Shown here piece by piece: positions 1 to 10,300 of a stretch of 64,000 nt of DNA; the stretch's first letter is position 1, and the number at the start of each line of letters is the position of its first letter. Source of the DNA: Gracilaria gracilis (taxonomy: Eukaryota > Rhodophyta > Florideophyceae > Gracilariales > Gracilariaceae); NCBI GenBank assembly GCA_030374805.1, contig JARGSG010000098.1, forward strand, positions 124,001 to 188,000, read 5' to 3'. Under the pieces are notes generated by a model, which saw only the letters and a program-made list of their open reading frames with translations, made no database searches and was not told the origin of the DNA. Both the position numbers and the translations under genes were made by a program.

Positions 1-1290
1 AAGCGCGTCGTGTACGAGTGGTATTATGGACAACACTATTCCATGGCACAATCCACGGGGGGGCCGTATTGCAAGATGGAGATGAACTTTTCTGCAATCT
101 CTTCCATGCACTTGTACACCAGTCAGGCCATGTCCATGCTTGTGCTCTACTTTTCCGCTGTGCCTGCACTGTTTCTACAGACGCAGCAGAGCATGGACAA
201 GTACAAACTGCGTTCACAACAACGGCAGTACCGCAAGGTGTCTCAGATCGAGTTTCCAATCCGACCCAATCAACCGATGCACGCCATCCTGCTCAGATCC
301 GATGAGGCCATTCGAACTGTGAAGATCCTTTTCGAAGATACTCCCCGCTTACTTTCTGTATTCCGAGTGTACAATGACAAACCATTCCCTGTTCAACTTC
401 CGCCCTCCTTACAAAACATTCAACAGCAGCCTTCCACAACACCGAACACTAACATGCCCATGCAAAGTACGTCAATTGCGCTACCGTCATCCTTACCACA
501 AACGGCTACAGCGGCAACAGTACCCGCACGGACATGCGCCTCAGATGCTGCGGTACCGCACCCAGTACCTACCGCAGTGCACCAAGCAAGTCTGCAATCT
601 CCATCGTCGACGTTCCGTCGCCCACTTTCGATTCACGAGCTGTCGAGCCGCCAAGACGGTGACTCACTCTTCGAGGCGCGCCAGCACACAAGCAGCTTGA
701 ATCACAACTCACACGGCATGCAAACCAGAACTGTGCCCATAGCCGTTTCGAAAGCGCCTGCAGTAGCGCCTGCAGTAGCGCCACCCAAAACGGCGGATGA
801 GGCGCAACGCGCGCGCGCCACGGCTGTCAATTGGCTGTCGCCATCAACGCCGTACACCCGCGCGTCGAAGCCGTGGGTCGCTGCGCGCGCTGCCGCCGGC
901 AGTTACACCGCCACGCCGCTGGCTGAACGGATCAATCGAGGTGATACACCCGGCAACGGTACGCGCGTGCGACGGGAGCTGAATTTTAACGGCTATGGGC
1001 AGGGTGACACGCCGATGTCCACGCTGCATAAACGAAAGGCAAGCGCGTTGAGCGGCAAGGAGAATGAGGAGAGAGTGCAGGTACGGCGCAGATTGGTGCA
1101 TCATGGCGCTGATGCGGGGGTGGTGAGATTGGTGGCGGGTGGTATTCCTCCTCCGCCATTGCCGCCGCCTTTGCCGACGTTTGGGGCGGATGGGGTTGTG
1201 ACACAGTTTGCGCAGAGTGCGGCGATGGTGCAGGGGGAGGTGGCGATGAATAGTGAGCGTGAACGGTTGACGCAAAAGCTTCCGCGGTAG
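1..1290 (+). CDS. Unknown protein, 5'-truncated by the window edge
   Basis: The frame is open from the first base (K-R-V-V-Y-E-W) with no initiator in view and ends at TAG 1288-1290, so about 429 C-terminal residues are visible. Roughly the first 130 look folded (mixed hydrophobic and charged, with YEWYYGQ and RTVKILFEDTPRLLSVFRVY). The rest is low complexity: Ser/Thr/Pro/Gln-rich, then an Ala-rich tract, then a basic segment HKRKASALSGKENEERVQVRRR that resembles a nuclear localisation signal with a KEN-like motif, then a Pro-rich stretch. No family was recognised with confidence. A HORMA-like fold such as that of ATG13, with an unstructured tail, was considered, but the diagnostic motifs are not visible. 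Nothing in the following 177 bp to the next gene looks coding. Confidence 0.55.
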   Translation, partial: KRVVYEWYYGQHYSMAQSTGGPYCKMEMNFSAISSMHLYTSQAMSMLVLYFSAVPALFLQTQQSMDKYKLRSQQRQYRKVSQIEFPIRPNQPMHAILLRSDEAIRTVKILFEDTPRLLSVFRVYNDKPFPVQLPPSLQNIQQQPSTTPNTNMPMQSTSIALPSSLPQTATAATVPARTCASDAAVPHPVPTAVHQASLQSPSSTFRRPLSIHELSSRQDGDSLFEARQHTSSLNHNSHGMQTRTVPIAVSKAPAVAPAVAPPKTADEAQRARATAVNWLSPSTPYTRASKPWVAARAAAGSYTATPLAERINRGDTPGNGTRVRRELNFNGYGQGDTPMSTLHKRKASALSGKENEERVQVRRRLVHHGADAGVVRLVAGGIPPPPLPPPLPTFGADGVVTQFAQSAAMVQGEVAMNSERERLTQKLPR

Positions 1291-1467
1291 AGATGGGTAC
1301 GTTTGTTGTTGATGTTGTTGTTGTGGGCGGTTGGTTTTCCTTTTCCCTTTTTAGAACAAGATAGAGTACCTGTACCACTACCAACAGGTATTAAAGATAC
1401 TAGTTATTAGACATACAGAGAGGATGTTATGTGCATGGAGGCTGCGTTGGTTGTTTTACAGACGGCG

Positions 1468-2064
1468 CTATGAAAAGCCGAGAAATGTGGAAGTGGGTGG
1501 CGGTTTTGCAGCGGGCGCTTGATCATCTGCAACCAGCTCGGCGATTTGATTGAGTCGTTCGGCCTTCCTCTTCTCGTAGTCGGCCATGACCTTGATGAGC
1601 TTGTCGGCCATATCCTGCTTACTCTGCCTGGTATTGTGCAACAACGTTTCCTTCTCATGCAGCTCGGTACGCAACGCATTGACGCTCTGCACCAAGGTCA
1701 TCTCCTCGCGATTGGCGTGCTCCAAGGCGTGGCGAATGTGCATGATCTCGGCGCGAATGGGCTGCTCAAGCGCCTTCAACTCGTCGCGTACCTTTTGCAA
1801 GCGCCGCCCCTGCCGTTGGATATCCTGCTGCTTCTTCTCCAGCCGCTGCTGTAACTGGCGGTGCCGCCGGTCCAGCTCGGCCTCGTCGACGTTGGCGTGC
1901 GCGGTGGTGGACCATTTGGGCGTGGACACTTTCTCCAACGACGGCGGCGCGGCGTGCGTGGACGACGCGCCGTCCACCGCGTTGTTGTGCTGGTCGCGCT
2001 GGCGTTGGCGCTCTTGTAACACCAGCTCCGCGGCGTTGGACGACGACAGCTCGGACGCGTTCAT
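1468..2064 (-). CDS. RAB6-interacting golgin (GORAB/SCYL1BP1-like) coiled-coil protein
   Basis: A 198-residue protein starting at ATG 2062-2064 (MNASELSS). The frame is open further upstream, but that part is Arg/Pro-rich low complexity with no ATG before the TTC-rich leader, so the internal Met is preferred. Residues about 65-185 form a long coiled coil. The segment RDELKALEQPIRAEIMHIRH closely follows the plant GORAB pattern REELEALADPMRKEV, and the later KLIKVMADYEKRKAERLNQI follows KLMELVTESEKLRMKKLEEL. Family members act at the Golgi with RAB6 and COPI; that role is inferred from similarity. The protein is somewhat short for the family. It is divergent with the gene starting at 2462. Confidence 0.65.
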   Translation of the reverse strand: MNASELSSSNAAELVLQERQRQRDQHNNAVDGASSTHAAPPSLEKVSTPKWSTTAHANVDEAELDRRHRQLQQRLEKKQQDIQRQGRRLQKVRDELKALEQPIRAEIMHIRHALEHANREEMTLVQSVNALRTELHEKETLLHNTRQSKQDMADKLIKVMADYEKRKAERLNQIAELVADDQAPAAKPPPTSTFLGFS

Positions 2065-2461
2065 GACGGGGGGCGGCGCGCGGCGGGCGGCGCGCGGCGG
2101 GCGGCGCGCTGTGGGAATGCGCGCGGAGCGGCAGATGGCGCGACGGAGTGGCACGGCGGAGTGGCACGGACGATGGGGTGTGTGCTCTGCGCTCGTGTGG
2201 AGTGATGGCGCGGACTGACAGCGCGGCGGACGGGCAGACGCGGTGTAAGTCGGGGGCGCGTTCGGATCTACGCGCGCGCGCGCGCGCGTCAACTCCGGAT
2301 CAAGCGAGATTGTGCTATAAAAACGTTACGCACACGCCCGTGCCATCTCATTCCACACACGCCGCATCAACAACAAAAGTGCCGCGCGTCCACAATCGTC
2401 GCGCGCATCCAACCCTCAAAAGCCAAAGCCAACGCACGCAGCGCAACAAGAACGCCTCCAC
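2065..2461. promoter_or_regulatory. Divergent promoter region, GORAB-like / HABP4-like
   Basis: A 397-bp spacer between two start codons pointing away from each other. It is GC-rich on the GORAB side, contains an alternating (CG)9 tract at 2271-2288 with Z-DNA potential, and turns AC-rich toward the HABP4-like gene. The only core-promoter-like element seen is a TATA-like box, listed separately. Confidence 0.4.
2316..2322 (+). promoter_or_regulatory. TATA-like box (TATAAAA)
   Basis: TATAAAA sits 140 bp upstream of the ATG at 2462, in the orientation of the HABP4-like gene and just after the (CG)9 tract. The distance would leave a 5' UTR of roughly 110 nt. No experimental support is visible. 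Confidence 0.35.
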
Positions 2462-2652
2462 ATGCGATCGCCAAAGTCTCCGTCCGCCTCCGGCCGCGCG
2501 GGGCGGCAGTTCGACCGACACGTTTCGGGCACCGGCACGCGCGGCCTGCCCAAGAAGGGCGGCGCGGGCGGCAAGGGCGTGTGGGGCGCCGCCATGGACC
2601 AGGAGGGCGTGGCGTATCTGGACAAGAAGGACCCCAACTACGACTCGGATCA

Positions 2653-2697
<45 letters not shown>

Positions 2698-2839
2698 GCC
2701 GCAGCTGGAGCTTGGTGCCAACGCGCCGCCGCCGGGCGCCGCCGCGCCGGAGGCGCAGTCGACGCCTGCCGCCGCTGGCGCGGACGCTGCCGCTTCTGCG
2801 GCGGATGCGCCCGCCGAGCAGCAGCAGCAGCAGCAGTAG
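2462..2839 (+). CDS. HABP4/SERBP1-like small RNA-binding-type protein with polyQ
   Basis: A 125-residue protein. The segment RQFDRHVSGTGTRGLPKKGG followed by AGGKGVWG matches the basic HABP4_PAI-RBP1 (hyaluronan/mRNA-binding) motif, normally written RHSGTGRG..KKGGAGxxNWG. It is followed by an acidic AYLDKKDPNYDSDQE, as in fungal and algal relatives. Family members (SERBP1, yeast Stm1) bind mRNA and idle 80S ribosomes, so a cytoplasmic ribosome-associated role is the inference. After residue 65 the protein is a run of 13 Gln, a Pro/Ala-rich linker and a final Gln tract ending at the TAG. The start ATG is the first in frame. The plant PDCD4 N-terminal motif also contains DPNYDS, but no MA3 domain follows here. 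Confidence 0.6.
2657..2695 (+). repeat. (CAG)13 trinucleotide repeat encoding polyQ
   Basis: Thirteen uninterrupted CAG codons inside the HABP4-like gene. A second, shorter GAG/CAG tract ends the same frame at 2815-2836. Pure CAG runs of this length are prone to slippage, so length variation between strains is expected. Confidence 0.95.
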
Positions 2840-3189
2840 TAGCAGCGGAAGGTAACGTTAACGCTATGATAGCTGCTGCACTTGTTGAAACTAGTCTTGT
2901 TTACATACGGCGTACGACTAGTATTAGCACATGGCGTGCCAAAAAGTGGCGCGTCGCATCTGTATTGCCTTGAAGGCATTGGCTTGCACGCCCAAATAAA
3001 ACGCACGTGCTTCAAACGCGCGTGCGCCATCGCGCGTGCGCGCCTTCTCTCGCTCCCCCTCCCCCGGAGTCCCCCCCCCCTCCCATATACGCTGTATATC
3101 ATACGATCACTTGGTCGCCGCGACGCGCCACGCCACGCCTCGTCGCCCACTGCCGACGCCGCCGCTGCCGACGCCGCCGCTGCCGCACC
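2840..3189. other. Intergenic spacer upstream of STE24
   Basis: 350 bp between the HABP4-like stop and the STE24 ATG. It contains alternating CGCG/TGCG tracts, a C-rich tract (3057-3083) followed by a TATATCATACG stretch, and a GCCGCC-rich leader directly before the ATG. No coding potential conserved with known families was seen. Confidence 0.4.
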
Positions 3190-4476
3190 ATGATCCCGTA
3201 CATGCCGCTGTGCGTGTGCGCAAAGCTCGTCGTCACCGCCTTCGAGCTGTACGTCACGCTGCGTCAACACCGCCGCTTCCACCCCACGCACGCGCTGTCC
3301 AAGCGGCTGTCGCCCATCATCCCGCCGCACAAGTTCCGCCAGTCGCAGACGTACTGCCGCGCAAAGTCCACCTTCGACATCGTCACCACGCTCATCGACG
3401 CCGCCGTGGCCACCTTTCTCACGCTGCGCTTCGTCAACCCGCGCATCTGGGCGTTTGCCGCGCGCTTTGCGCCGCGCTCCGAGCTCACGCACACGCTGTT
3501 GTTCGCCGCATTCACGGCGCTGTTTTCCACGCTGCTTGACTTGCCGCCTTCCATCTACAAGACCTTTGTGCTGGAGGCCAAGTACGGTTTTAATCGCACC
3601 ACGGTGCGCACGTTTGTGGCGGACATGCTCAAGAGTTTGTTGCTGTCCTTGGCGCTTGGCGCGCCTATTCTCAGCTTGTTGTTCTATGTGTTGCGCTACT
3701 TTGCCGCCTATAGTCCGTTCACCATTGCGTGTGGGCTGTGGATCACGCTGTCTACCATTGTCATCTCCATGCTGTTTATCTACCCTCTGTTCATTGCGCC
3801 GCTGTTCAACAAGTTCGACCCGTTGCCGGAGGGCGAGCTCAAGCAAAAGCTCATTGCGTTGGCGCAACGGCTCGACTTTCCGCTCGACAAGATGTATGTC
3901 ATTGATGGTAGTCGCCGCTCGTCGCACTCCAACGCCTACATCTTCGGCCTCACCAAGAAGTATATCTGCATTTACGACTCCTTGTTGGAGCAGACGCAGG
4001 CGCAGCATGATCAGGTCGTCAGCATTCTGTGTCATGAGCTTGGCCATTGGAAGTACTCTCACCTGCTGCTGGGCGTTGGCATCTCGCTGCTCCAGATCTT
4101 CTTCACCTGTATGCTGTATGGTCTCACTTGCGGCAACGAGGATCTGTACCTCAGTTTTGGCTACACGGACGGAATGCCCGTCATCATTGGCCTCATGTTG
4201 TTCAACGAACTGCTTTCACCCATGGACAGCCTGCTCAGTCCGTTGCAGAACATGCTGTCGCGGCGATTCGAGTATCAGGCCGATGCGTTTGCAAAGGAGC
4301 AAGGAATGGAGAAGAAGCTTGGAGATGCTTTAGTGACCATCTCTGTGTCCAATCTCAGTAACATGTCTCCCGATCCGTTGTACTCTGCATGGAACTATTC
4401 TCACCCTACTTTGCTTGAACGGCTTGACGCCCTCAACGTAACCCCAGAACTGATTGAAACCAGGAAGGACCAGTAG
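3190..4476 (+). CDS. STE24: CAAX prenyl protease 1 (STE24/ZMPSTE24), M48 zinc metalloprotease
   Basis: A 428-residue multi-spanning membrane protease that removes the -aaX tripeptide from prenylated CAAX proteins at the ER/nuclear envelope (family knowledge). The zinc site is HELGH at residues 282-286, with the third ligand Glu361 in RFEYQADAFA. Other family signatures are SKRLSPIIPPHKFRQSQTY near residue 38, YKTFVLEAKYGFNRTT near 120, PLFNKFDPLPEGELK near 208, and SNAYIFGL before the HELGH helix. Length fits the family (about 425-475). The frame is open upstream of 3190, but that stretch is the C-rich and GCC-rich leader, so the Met of MIPYMPL is chosen. The gene is intronless. Confidence 0.95.
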   Translation: MIPYMPLCVCAKLVVTAFELYVTLRQHRRFHPTHALSKRLSPIIPPHKFRQSQTYCRAKSTFDIVTTLIDAAVATFLTLRFVNPRIWAFAARFAPRSELTHTLLFAAFTALFSTLLDLPPSIYKTFVLEAKYGFNRTTVRTFVADMLKSLLLSLALGAPILSLLFYVLRYFAAYSPFTIACGLWITLSTIVISMLFIYPLFIAPLFNKFDPLPEGELKQKLIALAQRLDFPLDKMYVIDGSRRSSHSNAYIFGLTKKYICIYDSLLEQTQAQHDQVVSILCHELGHWKYSHLLLGVGISLLQIFFTCMLYGLTCGNEDLYLSFGYTDGMPVIIGLMLFNELLSPMDSLLSPLQNMLSRRFEYQADAFAKEQGMEKKLGDALVTISVSNLSNMSPDPLYSAWNYSHPTLLERLDALNVTPELIETRKDQ

Positions 4477-4978
4477 ATGCTGCGTCTCAGCAAGCCTTGC
4501 TTTTGTGTCGCGCATGGTTGCGCATTAACTAAGTCTTTTGTGCTTTACATTGCCACCGGCCTTGAGTATGCGGCGGCTTTGGTGGTTTCTTAACACTTAG
4601 ATAGACTGGATATGAAAGCACACAGTTTAAAATGTATAGAATACTCTGCATCACGCGGCAATAGGCTGAACTGTTTGCCCCACTTCTATATCTTTCAGTT
4701 TCTACGATAAAGCATCGTATTTGCACCGTCGTGATGACAAAAAGTGGATATTGCTGGTCCCCATTGGACATGTCGCTCAGGAAATGTGGGTAAGATGATG
4801 GATGGGTCATCAAGCGAGCACATGGAACAAGGCGAATGCCCGTCTAGAGATCGGATTGCGATTGCACGGTAGCTTCTGAGGATAATGTTCTAGGCGCTGT
4901 ACAATGTCTTTCGTTGCCCCAATTTAGCTCAATAGCAAATGTCTCTGCTTTCGACTATGTACGACTAATATCCCTAAA
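4477..4978. other. Convergent intergenic spacer, STE24 / bystin
   Basis: 502 bp between two gene ends that face each other. It is lower in GC than the flanking genes and has no frame of note; it probably holds both 3' UTRs. No repeats were noticed. Confidence 0.5.
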
Positions 4979-6673
4979 CTACACGGCTAACGCTATCTTC
5001 TTTGCAATCGTGTTGGCATCGGGATCCATACTATCCCCACGATTTCTCGAAGAAAACAACTCCCTTCGGATTTCCGGAGTTACCGCATAATGCGTGTGAG
5101 TCCTCATCAATACTTTGAGATTTTCTTTCTGGTCCATGGTCAGCTCCATTTTGTACGTTTGGGCAAACGACAAGAGCCCTTTGTGCCACAATACTGGAAG
5201 GGTACGTGTGTCCTTTTTCATCCTTAGGAAGCTGCCCACAATGGAGTCAAGAACTCTGTATGGTAATGCGTACTTCTTCTCCAACAGCGCCATCATGATC
5301 AGAGATACTTGTGGGCTGTAGGACAATTGTGTCAAATACAACATCGTCGCGGCGGAATGCAACATTGGAATTGATACCTTCTTCACAACGGAGCCGATTA
5401 TTGTAGCTTGTCTCAATGTACAACTGCGATCCTCGCACAAGGGAAACAAGATCCCCTTACAGAACGCATCTGGCTTGAAAACTGCCTTTTCAAGTGCGCG
5501 ATACAAATGATAATTCAGTTTCTTATGCTCGCTTATGTCCTCCAGGCACCTTGGTAGTAGAATATCTCGGTAGAATGGGATCACCTGCTTTGCAGACAGA
5601 TTGGACGCTAAAAGCCGTGTGGCGACAAACACGGCCGCTGCAGACCATTCATCCGGCCTGGTAAGATACAAAAGCTCCTCCCAGTTCCTTTGTTTTGGAA
5701 TAACTTTGAATGCCTTGGGAATCTTTCCACTTCTATACTTGGACATAATATTTCCAACCAAGCCATACACCTCGGCAATCTTTCGATCTCTCTCCGCCTT
5801 TTCCGGGTTGGCAGCGATTTCGGCAGCATGTGCATCTGCTTCTTCTTTCTCCCTGATCTTGGCTAGAATAATGTCCGCGAGCATTATGCGCGAACCGGTT
5901 GGCTCAGAGGCCTGTTCTTGATCTGAGGATGCTCCTGTCTGCTTTGACATACCCGTGAAGTAGGCAAGAGCCAGTTCTTCATCCTCGGTGATTTTGCTTG
6001 CGTCCAGAAACTCAAGCTCTCTTTCGTCCTCTTCCCCATCATCGAAACGAACTTCGGTCCCAACGTAGCTCTTCCTATCATCTTCGGCTTCAGAATCGCT
6101 TTCTTCAAAACCAGTTGCCTGCGGCTTATCTTTCTCACCCACGCCCCGTAGCTGAACTTCTAAAGCGGCGTTTTTCTTAGCAGCTTCATCGGCGACAGTA
6201 GCAAGGTTCTCTTTTCGGATCTCTTGTCGTTGTAGCTTGGCTTCCTTCAAAATCTTGGCAGAAGCCTTTGAATCGGTGGGAAGCTTATCTTGCGTTCCAT
6301 CTTCCCCGTTCAACGCATCAATATCCTTATCAGCCGCATCTCTACCAGATTTGGCCTGGTTTCTTCTCAACGCAGCTTGTTTCCACATTTCAAGCCCCGC
6401 TCGTCTGGCATCGATACTCTTGGCCGCGGCACCACTACTCGATTTCGCAGCTTTGTCAAGTGCTTTAGACTTGCGTTTTATTTCCGAAAGCTCTTTTTCA
6501 GCCATCCTCTTCCTTCTCTTCGAACGTTCTGCCTGTCGCTTTTCAGAAGCAAATTCGACATCTCTCGTTTCACGAACTTCGTCCACAAAACTCTGCGAAT
6601 GGAGTGGCGCATTCTCTCTCGGTCCCTCTATATTATGAAAGCTTGAAATCGGCCTCGCTCTCTTCTTACCCAT
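4979..6673 (-). CDS. BYSL: Bystin (ENP1), 40S ribosome assembly factor
   Basis: A 564-residue protein starting at MGKKRARP (ATG 6671-6673); the frame is open another 48 codons upstream, but the KKRxRP start is typical of bystins. The N-terminal half is charged and low complexity. The C-terminal half (about 325-560) is the bystin domain, clear from MSKYRSGKIPKAFKVIP, WEELLYLTRPDEWSA, FYRDILLPRCLEDI, LNYHLYRALEKAVFKP and LPYRVLDSIVGSFLRM. Bystin/Enp1 joins the SSU processome, stays on pre-40S particles during 18S maturation, and accompanies export. It may work with PNO1, whose gene lies at 22.8 kb. The gene is intronless and divergent from UPF2. Confidence 0.95.
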   Translation of the reverse strand: MGKKRARPISSFHNIEGPRENAPLHSQSFVDEVRETRDVEFASEKRQAERSKRRKRMAEKELSEIKRKSKALDKAAKSSSGAAAKSIDARRAGLEMWKQAALRRNQAKSGRDAADKDIDALNGEDGTQDKLPTDSKASAKILKEAKLQRQEIRKENLATVADEAAKKNAALEVQLRGVGEKDKPQATGFEESDSEAEDDRKSYVGTEVRFDDGEEDERELEFLDASKITEDEELALAYFTGMSKQTGASSDQEQASEPTGSRIMLADIILAKIREKEEADAHAAEIAANPEKAERDRKIAEVYGLVGNIMSKYRSGKIPKAFKVIPKQRNWEELLYLTRPDEWSAAAVFVATRLLASNLSAKQVIPFYRDILLPRCLEDISEHKKLNYHLYRALEKAVFKPDAFCKGILFPLCEDRSCTLRQATIIGSVVKKVSIPMLHSAATMLYLTQLSYSPQVSLIMMALLEKKYALPYRVLDSIVGSFLRMKKDTRTLPVLWHKGLLSFAQTYKMELTMDQKENLKVLMRTHTHYAVTPEIRRELFSSRNRGDSMDPDANTIAKKIALAV

Positions 6674-7309
6674 TTTGCGTCGTTCACCGTCGGCGACGAG
6701 GGTAGTATCTGGAGCTTCTCTGGATAGCTGTTGACAAAAAGGCCCGAAAAGATGCAAGATCTGTTTTAACGTCGACGACGGCGCACGCATCGATGCCGAA
6801 TGCATAAAATGTCGCACGTATATCTTACAGTACCGCTTTGGCTTTCAGCGAAGTTCTGTAAGTTTTCTTACACTCGTACACATGCACGTAGCCGTCAGCG
6901 TCCCTGACAGAGCTGCCGACACTCGTCAGCTGCTCTCGAGGGGCCGTGGCAGTGCGTCAGCAACCGTCGCGGATCTGAATAAAAAAGTTAAGTTCACGCA
7001 GCAACTTTACACCGACCCTTCAGCTTTTCGAAGCGCAACACATGGGCGCGGGAGTGGTGCCGAAACTCGTGGTTCTTTCGCTGCTCAATCAATGCGCAAG
7101 TCCAACCACCGTCACGTCTCCGAGCTACCATCGCCTTCCGTTCTGCTGCCCGTTGTTGTGCACAGCTTGCCTTAAACCGTACTCAGGTTGTCTGGAACGG
7201 CGTTCGCATTCGTCCCGTTCCGTTACTAGCAGTTCTGGCGTCTTTTGTGGCGCACTTGTGCTTCTGTATTTCGCCGTTGCGTTGATGAACAGGCTGCGAC
7301 TGCACTGTT
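6674..7309. promoter_or_regulatory. Divergent promoter region, bystin / UPF2
   Basis: 636 bp between the bystin and UPF2 start codons. Short frames cross it, but none resembles a known protein. It probably holds both promoters and 5' UTRs; no clear TATA box was seen close to either start. Confidence 0.4.
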
Positions 7310-10300
7310 ATGAACACGCCTCAACGAGACGAAGGTGGAAGGGGCCGCCGTCGTCGAAGAAGAGGGCCCCCTCCGAATAGCCGAAACGATGCTGATCAGA
7401 GTCCTCAACCGCATCGCCAATCGCGCAAACCCCAATCGTATCAATCCAAGCCATACCGAAATGCTAGACGTGAGAATGCGGCAGCACCATCACAGAACCA
7501 ATCTGCGAATGAAAAAGGAAAGCGTTCTGAATCGAGCAATGCATCCATTCCGTCGGGTGCAAACCGCGAAAAGCCCGATACCAAAGTTAAGGGTGGGAGT
7601 ACGATAGTTGCGGAGTCCGGCCCTGAAACCACCCCTGAGAAAACGATGGAACAGAAAGCCAATGAAAAGAAAGACGAACAGAAAAGGGAAGAAAAAGAAC
7701 GCGAGCAAGCGAAACGTCGAGAAATTCTTGAAGCTCAGAATGCGAAGCGTAGTGCGGAGCGCGACCGTAATCTATTGTACATTGAGTCTGTACAAGGTGA
7801 TTCCATGAAGAAGGAGAGGCCATCTGATTCAGAGCTCAGACAGCTCGATTCGTCTTTAAAGAAATGTACAGGTTTCTTGCGCAAGATTCGATTTTCTGGG
7901 ATCACCGCCGATTCCGCGTCAACGCTCTGTAACGAAGCAAGAACACTGAATCTCTCTCGCTACATTTCAGAGGTTGTGGCCGCCATAACGGAGAGTAAGC
8001 TGCGATCAAGCGATATCGACAATATAATTATGCTATGCGGCGAGATGCATCGTCGGTATGAAGACTTCACGACCCAGCTAGTAGCGTCATTGGCAACTCT
8101 TATTGTAGGCAGTACTGGAAACGGTTCTGCTAGAGACTTGCCTTCTCGAAAAGCATCAATGCGTTTAATGGTCGAGATGTTCGTCCTTGGGATGATTTCT
8201 GATATCAATCCTGTCACCTCCGTTCTGAAGCAGTTAATGAAGGCTTCAAAGGAGTCTATGGAAAACGCTGTCCAATCTCTCGCCATTCTGGCCACATTCG
8301 TCCGTTGCGCGAATCGTACCTTGCTCCCGTTGCCCCCTATACCACCAGAAATACCCACAGCATTAAGTTCTGCAGACTCCTTGGAGATGACCGCCTGGGA
8401 GTCTAGTCTTTTGCCCGCAGGTGCGAAAGGCAATATTTTGGGTGCATTGGAGTCCTTCTACATATCCGACGTCGAAAGAATTGTGAAAGAGGCGGCGAAC
8501 ACCTTGAACAAAGCTAAGATTGCGCTTAATAGGTCCGTCCAAATGCGTGGAAGTCCTGAGGAATCCCGAAGCACAGCGTATGAAACCGCCAAACAAGTAT
8601 GTGAAAAGATTGTAACTTCTGCTAATGTGCTGGCTGAGAGCCTGGGAAAACCGGCGATTGATGTTCCTGCGAATGAAGGACAAGGGATAGGGAGTCCTGT
8701 TGAACCAAGTGGTGGCCAAGATATTACCCACGTTATCGTCGCAAACCCATTCAACTCTTTTGGCAAAAGTCGACAAAGTGTGCAAGATGTCGACATGATG
8801 ATGCATGCCGATCATCCGTTTGAAGGGGACCAACAAAGGATCTTCTACACGGAACTAGTATCGGCGAAAGATATTCTGGAAAAGGCAAGAGAGCCACATC
8901 CGAAAGAGAGCTCACCGAAGGAAAAGAGCGCAGATGCTCAACCAAACGAGCAGGTGGGAGTCCAAAAGTCTTCTTCGACTTCCAGTAAAGGAGACTCGCA
9001 TGACGTTAAGACCAATTCCAATGGCAAGAGTAGTACTGACGGCAGGAGAAAGAGTTCCGACAAGCATTTGTCAATGGACAAACTATTCAGCCGACTCGCG
9101 GCAACGGAAACGAAGGAAGAAGCCGACACTTTCGTTCGTCAGTTTATTGTTTCGACAGATGGCTTTAGAAACGGTGCAAAGCGTCTTGGGAAGGCTTTGC
9201 TATCTGTATCTGCCCAGAAGCTCAATGTTCTTCCAGCGTACAGCCGTGTAGCAGCAACACTGCAATCTCTATATCCAGATATGGTCTCCACAATTGCTAC
9301 TGGCCTTGAAGAAGAGTTTCGCTTTCTTTTAAGCAAGCCAGACGCAGACGAAAAGATCCTGTCTACGTGCACCAAAAGCGCAACTTATGTGGGAGAATAC
9401 GTAAAGTTTGGCTTGATTCCATCCTCTGTCATGTTTGAACTTCTGGCACTCTGTATGAGGGATCTATCTGGCCATCGCGTAGATCTTGCTTGCCATATTC
9501 TTGAAACTTGCGGGAGATACGTGTATCTCTCTCCAACTACTCACATTCGAATGGCTACCATTCTTGAAACTTTGTGGCGATTGAAATCGGTAAAGAACTT
9601 GGAGGCGAGGCATAACACTTTGATTGAGACCGCGTTCTTTGCAGTACGCTTATCCCCAGGAAGCAAGGCACATAAGAAGAAATCCCGGCCTCCCCTTCAC
9701 GAATACATCCGTCATTTGATCTACTATCGACTAGACTCTACGAACATCAGTTGGACACATTCCCAACTTATGAAATTACCCTGGAACGATGAACTTGAAT
9801 CCTACGTCGCAAGAAAGTTCGTTAAGATTTCTCGGGCAAGGTTTTCGACCATCCCCTATGTTGCTGCGCTAATTGGGAGCCTACAGAAGGATAAGCCTGC
9901 GATCGTAACTTCCATAATTGACTCACTATTGGAATCAATCAGAACAGGAATGGAGAAGAACGATGGTCGTGAGAGCCAAAGACGACTGGCTGAGGTTCGT
10001 CTACTTGGCGAACTACATTCTTGTGGGATCGCGGATGAAAAAGTCATTTATAACGTGCTCTACCTCTTTATCACACTTGGTCACGAGAATGGCGATGTAA
10101 ACCAAAGGAAAGGGAGAACGGGTTCGAATGAAATGCATTTGAATGGACCTCAGACTAGTAATGAGAATCTTGCTTCGACGAAGAACGGCACCTTCACAAA
10201 CGCACCAGATCCACCGGGGGACTTTTTCAGAATTCGCCTCGCATGTTCATTACTGGAGTCTTGTGGGCGTGTTCTAGCAGTGGCAAATCGTCGGAAACTA

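Noticed and set aside
2650-4062. 470-codon minus-strand frame opposite the HABP4-like and STE24 genes
   Set aside because: It is the GC-skew shadow of two confidently identified genes, ends in a poly-Cys read of the CAG repeat, and has no domain.
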